NCBI RefSeq assembly: GCF_038051945.1
Contig: NZ_CP150302.1
Coordinates: forward strand, 1,240,001-1,304,000
DNA from: Paenibacillus sp. FSL H3-0469
Lineage (GTDB): Bacteria > Bacillota > Bacilli > Paenibacillales > Paenibacillaceae
Reading direction: 5' to 3'
DNA: 64,000 bases
A program made the position numbers and the translations under genes. Positions within the stretch are counted from its first letter, which is position 1, and each line of letters opens with the position of its first letter. This document shows, one piece after another, positions 44,166-54,153 of the stretch. Below the pieces are notes generated by a model that made no database searches, was not told the DNA's origin, and worked only from the letters and a program-made list of their open reading frames with translations.

Positions 44166-44191
44166 TCGCCGTCTCCTTTATGTTCCGTAGC

Positions 44192-44539
44192 CTATTCGTT
44201 TTTGCCGATTTCGCCGAGCAGCTTCTCAATATGACTTCCGTAAGCAACGGATTCGTCAATTTTGAAGATCAGCTCTGGCGTATGGCGCAGGCGGATCGCT
44301 TTGCCAAGCTCCGAGCGGAGAAAACCATTCGCTTTCTCAATCGCCTTAAGTGAGTCTGACTTCTGCTCCTCGTCCCCGAATACGCTCAGGTATACCTTGG
44401 CCTGCGACAGATCGTTCGTCACATCTACGCCAGTTACAGTTACGAACCCGACACGCGGGTCCTTTAGTCCGCTCTGGATGAGCTGGCTCAGCTCTTTCTT
44501 GATCTGCTCGCCAACCCGTCCCGCTCTGATTTTAGACAT
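44192..44539 (-). CDS. rbfA: Ribosome-binding factor A
   Basis: A 115-residue RbfA, a KH-fold 30S maturation factor. It has the N-terminal [38 protein letters not shown], and the C-terminal [13 protein letters not shown]. It lies 18 bases downstream of infB; ylxP, which separates them in B. subtilis, is absent. The ATG follows GAGGTG. Confidence 0.97.
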   Translation of the reverse strand: MSKIRAGRVGEQIKKELSQLIQSGLKDPRVGFVTVTGVDVTNDLSQAKVYLSVFGDEEQKSDSLKAIEKANGFLRSELGKAIRLRHTPELIFKIDESVAYGSHIEKLLGEIGKNE

Positions 44540-44557
44540 CTTATTTCACCTCTTCGC

Positions 44558-47206
44558 TTAGCGCTCTACCGTTTCCATGATGAATGCTTCGATGATGTCA
44601 CCTTCAAGGACATCATTATAGCGTTCCAAAGTTATGCCACATTCATAACCCTGTGCCACTTCTTTTGCATCATCTTTGAAACGCTTCAAGGTGTCGATTT
44701 TGCCTGTGAAGACAACGATACCGCTGCGGATCAGGCGCATTTCAGCATTGCGGGTAATTTTGCCGTCGGTAACCATACAACCTGCGACACTGCCCACTTT
44801 GCTGATTTTGAATACGTTGCGCACTTCGGCATGGCCGATAACGTTCTCTTTATAGATAGGATCAAGCATGCCCTTCATGGCACTTTCGATCTCTTCAATG
44901 ACATTGTAGATGATGTTATGCAGACGCACATCCACCTTCTCCTGCTCGGCTGCCGCTTTCGTCTGGGCATCCGGACGAACGTTGAAGCCGATCACGATAG
45001 CATTGGAGGCTGCTGCCAGGGTAATATCGGATTCCGTGATCGCACCGGCACCGCTGTGAAGGATCTTCACGCGTACGCCTTCGACTTCGATCTTGGCCAA
45101 GGAGCCCTTCAGCGCCTCTACCGAACCCTGAACGTCACCCTTGATAATAACGTTGAGATCCTTGATCTCGCCGTCCTTGATGTGTTTAAACAGATCATCC
45201 AGCGTAACGCGTGTGTTCGTGTTAAGCTCGGACTGGCGCTGCGTTGTAGAACGTCTGTCAGAGATCGCGCGTGCTTTACGCTCATCTTCGAAGGCCATGA
45301 ACGGATCGCCCGCTTGCGGTACCTCAGTCAGACCGGTAATTTCCACTGGAGTGGAAGGTCCCGCTTCCTTAATTTTGCGTCCCTTGTCATTCACCATGGC
45401 GCGTACGCGGCCGAAGCAGTTACCCGCTACAAATGCGTCTCCGACCTTCAGCGTACCATTCTGCACGAGAATACGGGCAACCGGTCCACGGTTCTTGTCA
45501 AGCTCAGCTTCTATAACAGTACCGCGTGCCCGTTTGTCAGGGTTCGCCTTGTACTCATTCACTTCGGCAACGAGCAGGATCATTTCCAGCAGCTCTTCAA
45601 GGTTAATGCGCTGCTTAGCCGACAGGTTGACGAAGATTGTATCGCCGCCCCACTCTTCCGGTACCAGCTCATAGCTTGTAAGCTCCTGCTTCACCTTGTC
45701 AGGATCTGCGCCCGGCTTATCGATCTTGTTAACTGCCACAATGATCGGAAGTCCGGCTGCCTTCGCATGGTTGATCGCTTCAACGGTCTGAGGCATTACG
45801 CCGTCATCTGCCGCTACAACGATAATCGTCATATCTGTAACCTGGGCACCACGGGCACGCATGGCGGTGAACGCTTCATGGCCCGGAGTATCGAGGAATG
45901 TGATTTTCTTATGATTAATCTCAACCTGATAGGCACCGATATGCTGCGTAATTCCACCCGCTTCGCCGCCGGATACATTCGTGGAACGGATGGCATCGAG
46001 CAGGGTTGTTTTACCATGGTCAACGTGACCCATGATCGTTACAACCGGTGGCCGTGTCATCAGATCCTCTTCGGAATCATTCTCTTCCACGGTCTCGAAG
46101 CTGTCTTCGTCCACCGGAATCTTCACTTCTACTTCTACGCCGAATTCGCCGGCCAGAAGCAGAATCGTATCGATATCAAGCTCCTGATTGATGGTGGCCA
46201 TTACCCCCATCGAGATCAGCTTCTTGATCACTTCCGAAGCATCCTTGTGAAGCAGCTTCGCGGTTTCACCCACGGTCATGCTGCCACGGACAATGATCTT
46301 CTTAGGTGTGTTGTCAATCTTCTCACGATATACGGTCGGCTGGTTTCTGCCGCGGTTGTTCTTGCCGCCACGGCCGCGATAGTTGCCGCCCTTGTTGTCG
46401 TCGTAACGCTTCTGGCCGCTGTTATTGCCGCCAGGTCTGCCGCCAGTGGTATTCTTCTTAGGGCCGTCATTGCGTGAGAAACCTCCGCCTGCATTGCCTT
46501 GTCCTTGCGGACGGTCACCTGTACGTGGTGCGCCGCCTTGTCCTTGCGGACGGCTGCCAGTAGAGCTACCCTGTGGGCGGCTGCCGCTAGTAGAGCTGCC
46601 TTGCGGACGGCTGCCAGTGGAGCTGCCCTGTGGGCGGCTGCCGCTAGTAGAGCTGCCTTGCGGACGGCTGCCAGTGGAGCTGCTTTGCGGACGGCTGCCA
46701 GTGGAGCTGCCTTGCGGACGGCTGCCAGTGGAGCTGCCTTGCGGGCGGCTGCCAGTCGAACTGCTTTGTGGACGGCTGCTGCTTGAACTGCCCTGCGGGC
46801 GGGAATTCTGAGCGGAGCCTGATGTTTGTGTTCTGCGGGAATCTTGTCCGCTTTGGGGCCTTGGGGACGTCGTCGATTGGTTGTTGTTTTGGTTACTGTT
46901 CATACCTACCTGCTTTTCCGATTGAATTTTGTTGGTATTCTGAGCACTGCGTACTTCGGCGGTTACCGAACCGGTATTTACCGGACGGCTGCTGGTGCCG
47001 GTGTCCCGCTTGGCTGCAGCGTTTGACTTGATGTCCTTGAAGAACTGTTCAACTTTGTTCACAGAGCCATTCTCCATGACACTCATATGATTATTCACCG
47101 GGACATCCAAACGCTTCAGAATGGTAATAATTTCTTTACTGCTCATGTTCAAAGACTTTGCATATTCGTATACGCGCAGCTTATCCTTATTATCTTCTTT
47201 AGTCAA
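44558..47206 (-). CDS. infB: Translation initiation factor IF-2
   Basis: An 882-residue IF-2 GTPase that brings fMet-tRNA to the 30S subunit. The N-domain ([16 protein letters not shown]) is followed by a long low-complexity linker rich in Ser/Arg/Pro/Gln with tandem repeats. The G domain follows ([22 protein letters not shown]), with domains II-IV at the C-terminus. The start is TTG at 47206 after GGAGGTG and overlaps ylxQ by eight bases; it aligns with the B. subtilis start. Confidence 0.97.
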   Translation of the reverse strand: MTKEDNKDKLRVYEYAKSLNMSSKEIITILKRLDVPVNNHMSVMENGSVNKVEQFFKDIKSNAAAKRDTGTSSRPVNTGSVTAEVRSAQNTNKIQSEKQVGMNSNQNNNQSTTSPRPQSGQDSRRTQTSGSAQNSRPQGSSSSSRPQSSSTGSRPQGSSTGSRPQGSSTGSRPQSSSTGSRPQGSSTSGSRPQGSSTGSRPQGSSTSGSRPQGSSTGSRPQGQGGAPRTGDRPQGQGNAGGGFSRNDGPKKNTTGGRPGGNNSGQKRYDDNKGGNYRGRGGKNNRGRNQPTVYREKIDNTPKKIIVRGSMTVGETAKLLHKDASEVIKKLISMGVMATINQELDIDTILLLAGEFGVEVEVKIPVDEDSFETVEENDSEEDLMTRPPVVTIMGHVDHGKTTLLDAIRSTNVSGGEAGGITQHIGAYQVEINHKKITFLDTPGHEAFTAMRARGAQVTDMTIIVVAADDGVMPQTVEAINHAKAAGLPIIVAVNKIDKPGADPDKVKQELTSYELVPEEWGGDTIFVNLSAKQRINLEELLEMILLVAEVNEYKANPDKRARGTVIEAELDKNRGPVARILVQNGTLKVGDAFVAGNCFGRVRAMVNDKGRKIKEAGPSTPVEITGLTEVPQAGDPFMAFEDERKARAISDRRSTTQRQSELNTNTRVTLDDLFKHIKDGEIKDLNVIIKGDVQGSVEALKGSLAKIEVEGVRVKILHSGAGAITESDITLAAASNAIVIGFNVRPDAQTKAAAEQEKVDVRLHNIIYNVIEEIESAMKGMLDPIYKENVIGHAEVRNVFKISKVGSVAGCMVTDGKITRNAEMRLIRSGIVVFTGKIDTLKRFKDDAKEVAQGYECGITLERYNDVLEGDIIEAFIMETVER
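46530..46805 (-). repeat. Tandem 27-30 bp repeats in infB linker
   Basis: About ten in-frame units encoding GSSTGSRPQ, with variants SSSTGSRPQ and [10 protein letters not shown]. They lie in the disordered linker of IF-2 before a GQ/GN-rich stretch. Near-identical DNA units suggest recent expansion by slippage or unequal recombination. Confidence 0.85.
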
Positions 47207-47522
47207 TAACTCCACCTCCGACAGTATCTCCAAGCGTTCTGGAGATCATTTCCGCGAATCCTTTATCCGTAACGGCCAGCACAACGCGCTGGTCTTTACC
47301 AATACTTGCACCGAGTTCATCCCGGTGAAATGCGATTACTAGTGGAATATCGTAGGTCCCGCATTTATCGCGGAACTTCTTCTGGGTATTATCTGAAGCG
47401 TCACCTGCCAGGACGACCAGCTTCGCCTCTGAAGACCGTACTGCCTTAAGCACAGCCTCATCGCCGGTGACAATCTTGCCTGCTCTCATCGCAAGCCCTA
47501 AATAAGAAAGTGTCTTACTCAT
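47199..47522 (-). CDS. ylxQ: YlxQ, L7Ae-family RNA-binding protein
   Basis: A 107-residue L7Ae/L30e-fold protein that probably binds kink-turn RNA. It starts [20 protein letters not shown], and contains [17 protein letters not shown]. Its start overlaps the ylxR stop by eight bases and its end overlaps infB by eight bases, so the trio is coupled. Confidence 0.93.
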   Translation of the reverse strand: MSKTLSYLGLAMRAGKIVTGDEAVLKAVRSSEAKLVVLAGDASDNTQKKFRDKCGTYDIPLVIAFHRDELGASIGKDQRVVLAVTDKGFAEMISRTLGDTVGGGVID

Positions 47523-47823
47523 TGTCCTCACTATCCTTCGCTGCCAAAAACTGCTCCTCCACGGATGCAAAATCCCGGGCAAGCTGGGCATAGATTTCAG
47601 GACTGACCTGGCATTTCAATGCCCGGTCAAGTGCTTTGGTCTTCTGTGCTAGCTTAAAGTATTCCAGTTTACCGCAAATATAAGCGCCACGGCCCGACTT
47701 CTTGCCTGTCAGGTCGATCAGCACCTCGCCTTCAGGCGTTCTCACCACGCGAATCAGCTCTTTCTTGGGCATCATCTCCTGGCTGGCAACGCATTTACGC
47801 AGCGGCACCTTTCTTTGCTTCAT
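47515..47823 (-). CDS. ylxR: YlxR (DUF448) RNA-binding protein
   Basis: A 102-residue YlxR protein with the RKCVASQEMMPKKELIRVVR core and GRGAYIC. The family is nucleoid- or RNA-associated and conserved between nusA and infB. The ATG follows GGGAGGTGCTTTGTT. The 3' end overlaps ylxQ. Confidence 0.94.
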   Translation of the reverse strand: MKQRKVPLRKCVASQEMMPKKELIRVVRTPEGEVLIDLTGKKSGRGAYICGKLEYFKLAQKTKALDRALKCQVSPEIYAQLARDFASVEEQFLAAKDSEDNE

Positions 47824-47853
47824 AACAAAGCACCTCCCGTCAGTCAGCATTCA

Positions 47854-48951
47854 TTAATCGATGGAGACGGAATCCTGATGCATTTCATCATTGGACGATC
47901 TGGGTCTGCCGTATTCCTGCTCCGCCTGAGTCTCGCTCTTGATATCGATCTTCCAGCCGGTCAGCTTGGCGGCAAGACGGGCGTTCTGCCCCTTGATGCC
48001 AATAGCCAGCGACAGCTGATAGTCAGGAACAATGACGCGGGCCATTTTCTCAGGTTCAAAGACTTGAACCTCAAGCACCTTGGACGGGCTAAGCGCATTG
48101 GCTACGTACTCCTGCACCAGTTCGGAATATCTGACGATATCAATTTTCTCACCGCGAAGCTCAGTAACGATGGTCTGTACACGTGTGCCTCTCGGCCCTA
48201 CGCAGGAGCCCACCGGGTCCACTTCGGGATTGCGCGAGAACACGGCGATCTTAGAGCGGAAGCCGGCTTCGCGGGCAACGGAACGAATCTCCACCACCCC
48301 GTCAAAAATCTCCGGCACTTCCAGCTCGAACAGACGCTTCAGCAGACCCGGATGACTGCGGGACAGCATAATTTGCGGCCCTTTGGTCGTGTTCTCCACC
48401 TTAGTGATATAAGCTTTGATACGCTCGCTCTGCTTGAACTTCTCTCCAGGCATCAGCTCGCTTAGCGGAAGAACCGCCTCGATTTTGCCAAGATCCACAT
48501 AGATGTTCCGCATATCCTGACGCTGTACAAGGCCGGTTACAATATCATCTTCCTTGTCGATAAAAGCGTTATAGATCAGGCCGCGTTCCGCTTCGCGGAT
48601 ACGCTGGGTAACCACCTGCTTCGCAGTCTGGGCGGCAATGCGGCCGAAATCACGCGGCGTGACTTCCTGCTCGGCGATATCCTCCAGCTGGAAATGCGGG
48701 TTGATCTCCCGGGCAGCCAGGAGCGAGATCTCGGTACGTGCATCGAGAACCTCCTCCACAATCAGTTTGCGGGCAAATACCTTGATTACGCCTGTGTTGC
48801 GGTTCATATCCACACGCACATTCTGCGCCGCATTGAAATTGCGTTTATAGCTGGAGATCAGCGCCGCTTCGATGGCTTCGAACAGCACATCCTTGCTGAT
48901 GCCTTTCTCCCTTTCCAGTTCATTCATAGCTTCAATAAACTCCATACTCAT
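47854..48951 (-). CDS. nusA: Transcription factor NusA
   Basis: A 365-residue NusA for pausing, termination and antitermination. It has an N-terminal RNAP-binding domain (EFIEAMNELEREKGISKD), an S1 domain (VTGLVQRQD), and KH1 and KH2 domains (VGSCVGPRGTRVQ, LAIGIKGQNARLAAKLTGW). There is no C-terminal acidic repeat, as in other Gram-positive bacteria. It is preceded by rimP and followed by ylxR at 30 bases. Confidence 0.97.
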   Translation of the reverse strand: MSMEFIEAMNELEREKGISKDVLFEAIEAALISSYKRNFNAAQNVRVDMNRNTGVIKVFARKLIVEEVLDARTEISLLAAREINPHFQLEDIAEQEVTPRDFGRIAAQTAKQVVTQRIREAERGLIYNAFIDKEDDIVTGLVQRQDMRNIYVDLGKIEAVLPLSELMPGEKFKQSERIKAYITKVENTTKGPQIMLSRSHPGLLKRLFELEVPEIFDGVVEIRSVAREAGFRSKIAVFSRNPEVDPVGSCVGPRGTRVQTIVTELRGEKIDIVRYSELVQEYVANALSPSKVLEVQVFEPEKMARVIVPDYQLSLAIGIKGQNARLAAKLTGWKIDIKSETQAEQEYGRPRSSNDEMHQDSVSID

Positions 48952-48977
48952 GAAATTCCGGTCCCCCTTTCAAGACG

Positions 48978-49445
48978 TTAAAAAATAATGGCCAATCTCG
49001 CACTGGCGACCTTGGCGTAAGGTACCACATGTTCTTTTTTGCCCGCGGAGATGAGCAGTTCCTCGTTCTCGAATGATAGCAAACGGCCTTCGAATTCTTT
49101 GAGTCCTTGAATCGGCTCATAGACCGTTACATATACGTCTTTGCCTACCGCCTTGGCGACATCCGCAGCTTTCTTGAGCGGACGCTCAGCTCCCGGCGAG
49201 GAGACTTCAAGGAAATACGCTTCGGAGAACGGATCATTCTCATCCAGCTTCTGGCTGATATATTCGCTGATGGTGCCGCAGTCATCGATATCGATGCCGC
49301 CCTCTTTGTCTACGAATACGCGCAGAAACCAGTTGGAGCCTTCCTTCACGTATTCAACATCCACCAGTTCGAAACCATTGTCCTCGAGATAGGACCCGAG
49401 CAGCTGCTCTACCGTTTGTTTAATTTTGGATTTGGGTGTGCTCAA
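48978..49445 (-). CDS. rimP: Ribosome maturation factor RimP
   Basis: A 155-residue RimP for 30S assembly. It has ELVDVEYVKEGSNWFLRVFVD, CGTISEYISQKLDEND and VSSPGAERPLKK. The start is TTG at 49445, about 8 bases after GGAGGT. It is the first gene of the nusA-infB operon, behind a SigA promoter and a leader hairpin. Confidence 0.96.
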   Translation of the reverse strand: MSTPKSKIKQTVEQLLGSYLEDNGFELVDVEYVKEGSNWFLRVFVDKEGGIDIDDCGTISEYISQKLDENDPFSEAYFLEVSSPGAERPLKKAADVAKAVGKDVYVTVYEPIQGLKEFEGRLLSFENEELLISAGKKEHVVPYAKVASARLAIIF

Positions 49446-49491
49446 AAGAAGATTACCTCCACGAACTTGTCTTTTGCTATATACCAAAGAT

Positions 49492-49515
49492 AAAGAGTGG
49501 GTTTCCCCACTCTTT
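49492..49515 (-). terminator. Hairpin between polC and rimP
   Basis: A perfect 10-bp stem AAAGAGTGGG-gaaa-CCCACTCTTT (minus strand) with a GAAA loop and only a weak T tail. It lies downstream of the rimP promoter, so it could end polC transcripts, attenuate the operon, or stabilise the leader. Confidence 0.6.
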
Positions 49516-49548
49516 ACACAACGGACTTATCTCATTATTACCAAAAAA

Positions 49549-49577
49549 ATTATACCATAGTGAGGCAGCACTGACAA
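49549..49577 (-). promoter_or_regulatory. SigA promoter of rimP-nusA-infB operon
   Basis: Minus strand TTGTCA (49572-49577), 17 bases, TATAAT (49549-49554). A near-consensus promoter. Confidence 0.85.
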
Positions 49578-49647
49578 GTACCAGCCCTTGACTCCCCTTT
49601 CTATGAGGACATTAAAGGACTGTATATGCTATCACTTGAGCCGATTG

Positions 49648-52600
49648 TCAGAACAGTGAAAGCTGGTTGCTCTCCGGCAATCCCCGGAAGCAGCCCATTC
49701 CCGTGAGCAGCTCAATCACCGTTTTACTGGCCTTGGATTTCTGCTGGAAATCCTCAATGGAGAGGAATTCTCCTGCGTCCTTGGCAGCGGCGATATTAAT
49801 CGCAGCATTATCCCCGATTCCCGCAAGCGAGGAGAATGGAGGGGTCAGGCTGGTGCCATCCACTGTGAATTTGGTAGCATCCGAGCGGTACAGATCAATG
49901 TTCTTGAAGGTGAAGCCGCGTGCGGTCATCTCCAGGGCCATCTCCAGGACCGGAAGCATGGCTTTTTCCTTAGGCAGCGCCTGGAAGCCCTTGGCTTCGA
50001 TCTCTACCAGCTGGCGCGCAATGGCTTCGTAGCCTTTGCAGCACAGTTCGATATCGAAATCGGCCGCGCGGACCGAGAAGTAAGTCGCATAGTATTCTAT
50101 CGGATGATACAGCTTGAAGAAGGCTGTGCGCACCGCTGAAATAACATAAGCCGCGGCATGGGCCTTCGGGAACATGTACTGGATTTTGAGACAGGAATCG
50201 ATGTACCACTGCGGCACCTTGCAATTCTTCATCTCCTCAATCCACTCCGGCGGCAGTCCCTTCCCTTTACGCACGCTCTCCGTAATTTTGAAGGCCAGAC
50301 TGGCATCCATGCCCGCCTTATAGATCAGATAGAGCATAATATCATCACGGCAGCCGATTACCGTCTTAATGTTGCAGGTATTGTTCTTGATCAGCTCCTG
50401 GGCATTCCCCAGCCACACGCCGGTTCCATGGGACAGCCCGGAAATCTGCAGCAAGTCGGCAAAGCTGGACGGCTTCGCTTCCACAAGCATCTGGCGGACG
50501 AACTTCGTCCCCATCTCCGGCACCCCATAAGTTGCTACCGGAGTCCGGATCTGATCCGGCCTTACTCCCAGCGCATCTGTGGAGTTAAACATGCTCATCA
50601 CCTTGGGATCATTCATTGGAATAGTCGTCGGGTCCACACCAGTCAGATCCTGCAGCATGCGCATCATGGTCGGATCATCGTGGCCGAGGATATCGAGCTT
50701 GAGCAGGTTGGCATCGAAGGCGTGATAGTCAAAGTGAGTGGTCTTCCACTCGGCTGTAACGTCATCTGCCGGGAACTGCACTGGAGTGATATCTTCGATC
50801 TCCATGTAGTCCGGCAAAACAACGATACCGCCGGGATGCTGCCCCGTACTGCGCTTCACACCGGTACAGCCGGCGGCAAGCCGTCCAACCTCCGCGCCGC
50901 GCCAGCGCTTCTGGTGATGCTCTTCATATTTCTTGGTGAAGCCGAAGGCGGTCTTCTCCGCCACCGTACCGATGGTTCCCGCACGGAATACATTATCAGG
51001 ACCGAACATCGTTTTGGTAAAGTTATGAGCATTCGGCTGATACTCCCCGGAGAAGTTAAGGTCGATATCGGGAACCTTGTCCCCTTTGAAGCCCAGGAAG
51101 GTCTCAAATGGAATATCCTGGCCTTCTCCCTTAAGCTTGCCGCCGCAATCCGGACAGTCCTTATCCGGCAGGTCGAAGCCGCTTGGCACACTTCCGTCCA
51201 GGAACCATTCGCTGTGCCGGCATTCCGAATTGGTACAAATATAATGAGCCGGAAGCGGGTTAACCTCCGAGATTCCAAGGAATGTTGCCACTACAGACGA
51301 GCCTACCGAGCCACGGGAACCGACGAGATAACCGTCCTGGTTCGACTTTTTGACAAGCCGTTCCGAGATCAGATAGTTAGCGGAGAAACCGTATTTAATA
51401 ATCGGGGCAAGCTCCTTCTCCAGACGGGCAACCACAACCTCCGGCAGCTCTTCGCCGTAGATCGATTTGGCTGTGTCATAGCAGGTATTGCGGATCTCAT
51501 CATCTGCCCCTTCAATAATAGGCGTGAAGAGATCGCTTGGGAACAGGTCGTATTCCTCGAACCGCTCAGCCAGCTCAACCGTATTCGTGACCACAACTTC
51601 CTTCGCTTTGGCTGCACCCAGGTATTCGAACTCAGCAAGCATCTCATCGGTTGTACGGAAGTGGGCGTCCGGCTTGTTCTGGTCCTTCAGCGGACTGAAC
51701 CCGGTAATCCCGTGGATTGTAATATCGCGGAACAGCTTATCGCGCGGCTCCAGATAGTGCACATTCCCCGTGGCAATCACAGGCTTATTCATCTGCTCAC
51801 CGATCTCACAGATTTTGCGTACAACACTCCGCAGGTCCTCTGGACTCGCTACGAATCCTTTATCCACCAGATGCATGTACATAGTCAGCGGCTGGATTTC
51901 CAGAACATCATAGAACTGGGCAACCTCAATCGCCTCTTCCACGGTCTTATTCAGCACAGCCTCGAAGAACTCGCCCCGCTCACAGCCGGATATGACGAGC
52001 AGTCCGTCACGATGCTCTTCAAGCTTCGATTTGGGAATGCAGGGTACGCGCTTGTAGTACTCGGTATGAGACATTGAAATCAGCTTATAGAGGTTCTTTT
52101 TGCCGATCGGATTCAGTGCATAGATGCCGCAGTGAAACGGCCGAACATTCGACAGGTCATTGCCTACATAATCATTCAGCCGGTCCAGCCGGGTCAAGCC
52201 CTTCATCTTCTCAGCATCGGCTAAGAGACCGTTCAGAATCCCGCCCAATGCAATCGTATCATCCACCGCACGGTGATGGCTCTCCAGCAATACCTTGTAC
52301 TTGTCAGCAAGCGTATTGAGCCGGTGGTTCTTCATGCTCGGGAAGAGCAGACGCGCCAGCTCCAGCGTATCCAGTGAAGGATTCGGCAGCTCCGGCTGAC
52401 CCAGCTTCTTCAGAGAAGCTTGAATGAAGCCCATATCGAACCGCGCATTGTGCGCAACGAGAATGCTGTCTCCTACGAACTCCACAAATTCCCTCAGTAC
52501 CGGTTCCAAATCCGGGGCATCTTTGACCATTTCATCCGTAATGTTCGTTAATTGCTGGATGTGGTAGGGGATTTTCTCATGCGGATTAACGAAGGTGGTG

Positions 52601-53979
52601 TAACGGTCCAGCTCTTTGCCTTCGCACATCTTGATCGCAGCAAGCTCCGTGATGTTGTTGCGTGTAATGGACAGCCCCGTGGTCTCGATGTCGAAGACAA
52701 CATAGGTTGCAGTCTTGAGCTCCAGCGGCTGCGCATTCTCCACGATATTGACCGCATCATTGACTACATTGGCCTCCACACCGTAAAGCATCTTGAGCTT
52801 ATGCTTATGGGCGGCGTGGTTCGCATCCGGGAAGCTCTGAACATTGCCGTGGTCGGTCACTGCAAGCGCCGGGTGTCCCCATTTCGCAGCTGTTTTGACA
52901 TAGGCATCAATCGGTGCTACCGCATCCATCGTGCTCATAGTCGTATGCAAGTGGAACTCCACACGTTTCTCCTTGGCATTGTCCTTACGGGCAGGGGGCG
53001 CCGATACCTCAGTCAGATCCGAAGGAATCATCACCAGCTCGGGAATCTGCATGAACCGGTCATATTCCACTTTACCGCGCGCACGGACCCATTTGCCGTT
53101 AGCCAGCTGACCCATGATCTTCAGCTCTTCCTTGGTCTTGGCGAACATCTTCATCTGCAGGGAATCTGTAAAGTCTGTGATGCAGAAGGTGAACAGCGTA
53201 TTTCCGTTACGCAGCTCCTTGCGGTCCAGCCCGAAGATCGTCCCCTGGATTGTAATCTTCTTCTCTTCATCCTGAATCTCCAGAATGGAGACGGCCTGCT
53301 CTTTGATGTCATTCCCTACCTGAAGCTTAATGACCTCATTTGGGTCCCCGGCTTCTTCAGGCTCGTCCGGCTCGCTATTCATCATCATCAGCTCTACCAG
53401 CTCACGCTGCTCCTGCTGGAGCTTTTGCTGGAATTCCTCATAGGCATCCGCCTTGCTCTTACTCTCGTCCTCGGCCATTTGCAGCTTGACCTTGAGGGGA
53501 AGTGCGAAATATTTATCATAATATTTAATAATGGCGGCTTCGATACCCTTCTTGCGGGCCAGCTCAAGTGACATCGAATCATTCAGGCTAAGGATGAGCG
53601 TACCGTCCCGCAGCTCCTGACTGGAACGCGTCAGCCAACCGTTGACGGAAGGAATCTCACGCTGGACCCACTCCAGGAACATGCCCCAGTACTCCTGCAC
53701 AATATCAGCTCTGCTTACAGTATCATCATATAGGAACAAGAAGCTGACCTTGGCAATATGCTGCAGCTTCTCACGCATTCTTAGGATAAAGGCCCTGTAG
53801 GTCTGGGCGGGAATTAGGGTTGTCTTCGCAATCACGATATGCCAGTCATGGTTGCCGCGGCTAATCTCCACCCGTTCAATCTGTCCGTCTACAAAATAAG
53901 GATCAATCATGGCAGGCGGAATCTCCCCCTGCTTCATCAACAGCTCAAATCTCTTTCTTCTCTCCACGTTATGCTCCAT
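49648..53979 (-). CDS. polC: DNA polymerase III alpha subunit, PolC type
   Basis: A 1443-residue Gram-positive replicative polymerase with built-in 3'-5' exonuclease. An N-terminal domain and OB fold precede a PHP domain (EFHLHTTMSTMDAVA) interrupted by the DnaQ-like exonuclease (VFDIETTGLS). The polymerase follows with PDIDLNFSGEYQ at the active site, a Cys zinc cluster (CTNSECRHSEW, CPDCGGK) and helix-hairpin-helix motifs. The length is that of B. subtilis PolC. It ends in a clamp-binding-like QLSLF. It lies between proS and rimP as usual. Confidence 0.98.
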   Translation of the reverse strand: MEHNVERRKRFELLMKQGEIPPAMIDPYFVDGQIERVEISRGNHDWHIVIAKTTLIPAQTYRAFILRMREKLQHIAKVSFLFLYDDTVSRADIVQEYWGMFLEWVQREIPSVNGWLTRSSQELRDGTLILSLNDSMSLELARKKGIEAAIIKYYDKYFALPLKVKLQMAEDESKSKADAYEEFQQKLQQEQRELVELMMMNSEPDEPEEAGDPNEVIKLQVGNDIKEQAVSILEIQDEEKKITIQGTIFGLDRKELRNGNTLFTFCITDFTDSLQMKMFAKTKEELKIMGQLANGKWVRARGKVEYDRFMQIPELVMIPSDLTEVSAPPARKDNAKEKRVEFHLHTTMSTMDAVAPIDAYVKTAAKWGHPALAVTDHGNVQSFPDANHAAHKHKLKMLYGVEANVVNDAVNIVENAQPLELKTATYVVFDIETTGLSITRNNITELAAIKMCEGKELDRYTTFVNPHEKIPYHIQQLTNITDEMVKDAPDLEPVLREFVEFVGDSILVAHNARFDMGFIQASLKKLGQPELPNPSLDTLELARLLFPSMKNHRLNTLADKYKVLLESHHRAVDDTIALGGILNGLLADAEKMKGLTRLDRLNDYVGNDLSNVRPFHCGIYALNPIGKKNLYKLISMSHTEYYKRVPCIPKSKLEEHRDGLLVISGCERGEFFEAVLNKTVEEAIEVAQFYDVLEIQPLTMYMHLVDKGFVASPEDLRSVVRKICEIGEQMNKPVIATGNVHYLEPRDKLFRDITIHGITGFSPLKDQNKPDAHFRTTDEMLAEFEYLGAAKAKEVVVTNTVELAERFEEYDLFPSDLFTPIIEGADDEIRNTCYDTAKSIYGEELPEVVVARLEKELAPIIKYGFSANYLISERLVKKSNQDGYLVGSRGSVGSSVVATFLGISEVNPLPAHYICTNSECRHSEWFLDGSVPSGFDLPDKDCPDCGGKLKGEGQDIPFETFLGFKGDKVPDIDLNFSGEYQPNAHNFTKTMFGPDNVFRAGTIGTVAEKTAFGFTKKYEEHHQKRWRGAEVGRLAAGCTGVKRSTGQHPGGIVVLPDYMEIEDITPVQFPADDVTAEWKTTHFDYHAFDANLLKLDILGHDDPTMMRMLQDLTGVDPTTIPMNDPKVMSMFNSTDALGVRPDQIRTPVATYGVPEMGTKFVRQMLVEAKPSSFADLLQISGLSHGTGVWLGNAQELIKNNTCNIKTVIGCRDDIMLYLIYKAGMDASLAFKITESVRKGKGLPPEWIEEMKNCKVPQWYIDSCLKIQYMFPKAHAAAYVISAVRTAFFKLYHPIEYYATYFSVRAADFDIELCCKGYEAIARQLVEIEAKGFQALPKEKAMLPVLEMALEMTARGFTFKNIDLYRSDATKFTVDGTSLTPPFSSLAGIGDNAAINIAAAKDAGEFLSIEDFQQKSKASKTVIELLTGMGCFRGLPESNQLSLF

Positions 53980-54055
53980 GCATTCCCCACCTAACTCGGC
54001 AATAATTGGCGTAAGACTCCGGCGTCATTCTAATGTAATCACTCACTCTATTGTA

Positions 54056-54078
54056 AGAAAAAGCCTCCGGCTTAAAAA
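54056..54078 (-). terminator. Probable proS terminator
   Basis: Minus strand AAGCC-gga-GGCTT followed by TTTCTTAC, about 75 bases after the proS stop. A short stem. Confidence 0.45.
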
Positions 54079-54153
54079 GCATTGGGTACTTGCGGCCCGC
54101 CGACTCCTCTCGCCAGAAGCTGATATAAAAATTAACAAATATAAGTCTGCCGA

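Noticed and set aside
44831-46477. 548-codon open frame on the plus strand
   Set aside because: It lies wholly antisense to infB and has no ribosome binding site or recognisable domain. It reflects codon bias of the real gene.
46530-46805. CRISPR-like array
   Set aside because: The units are contiguous, lack unique spacers and are an in-frame repeat of the IF-2 linker.
50158-52077. 639-codon open frame on the plus strand
   Set aside because: It is antisense to the polymerase core of polC, whose family motifs are unmistakable in the other strand.
53969-54083. 37-codon peptide between proS and polC
   Set aside because: The frame runs through a terminator-like hairpin and has no ribosome binding site before its ATG.
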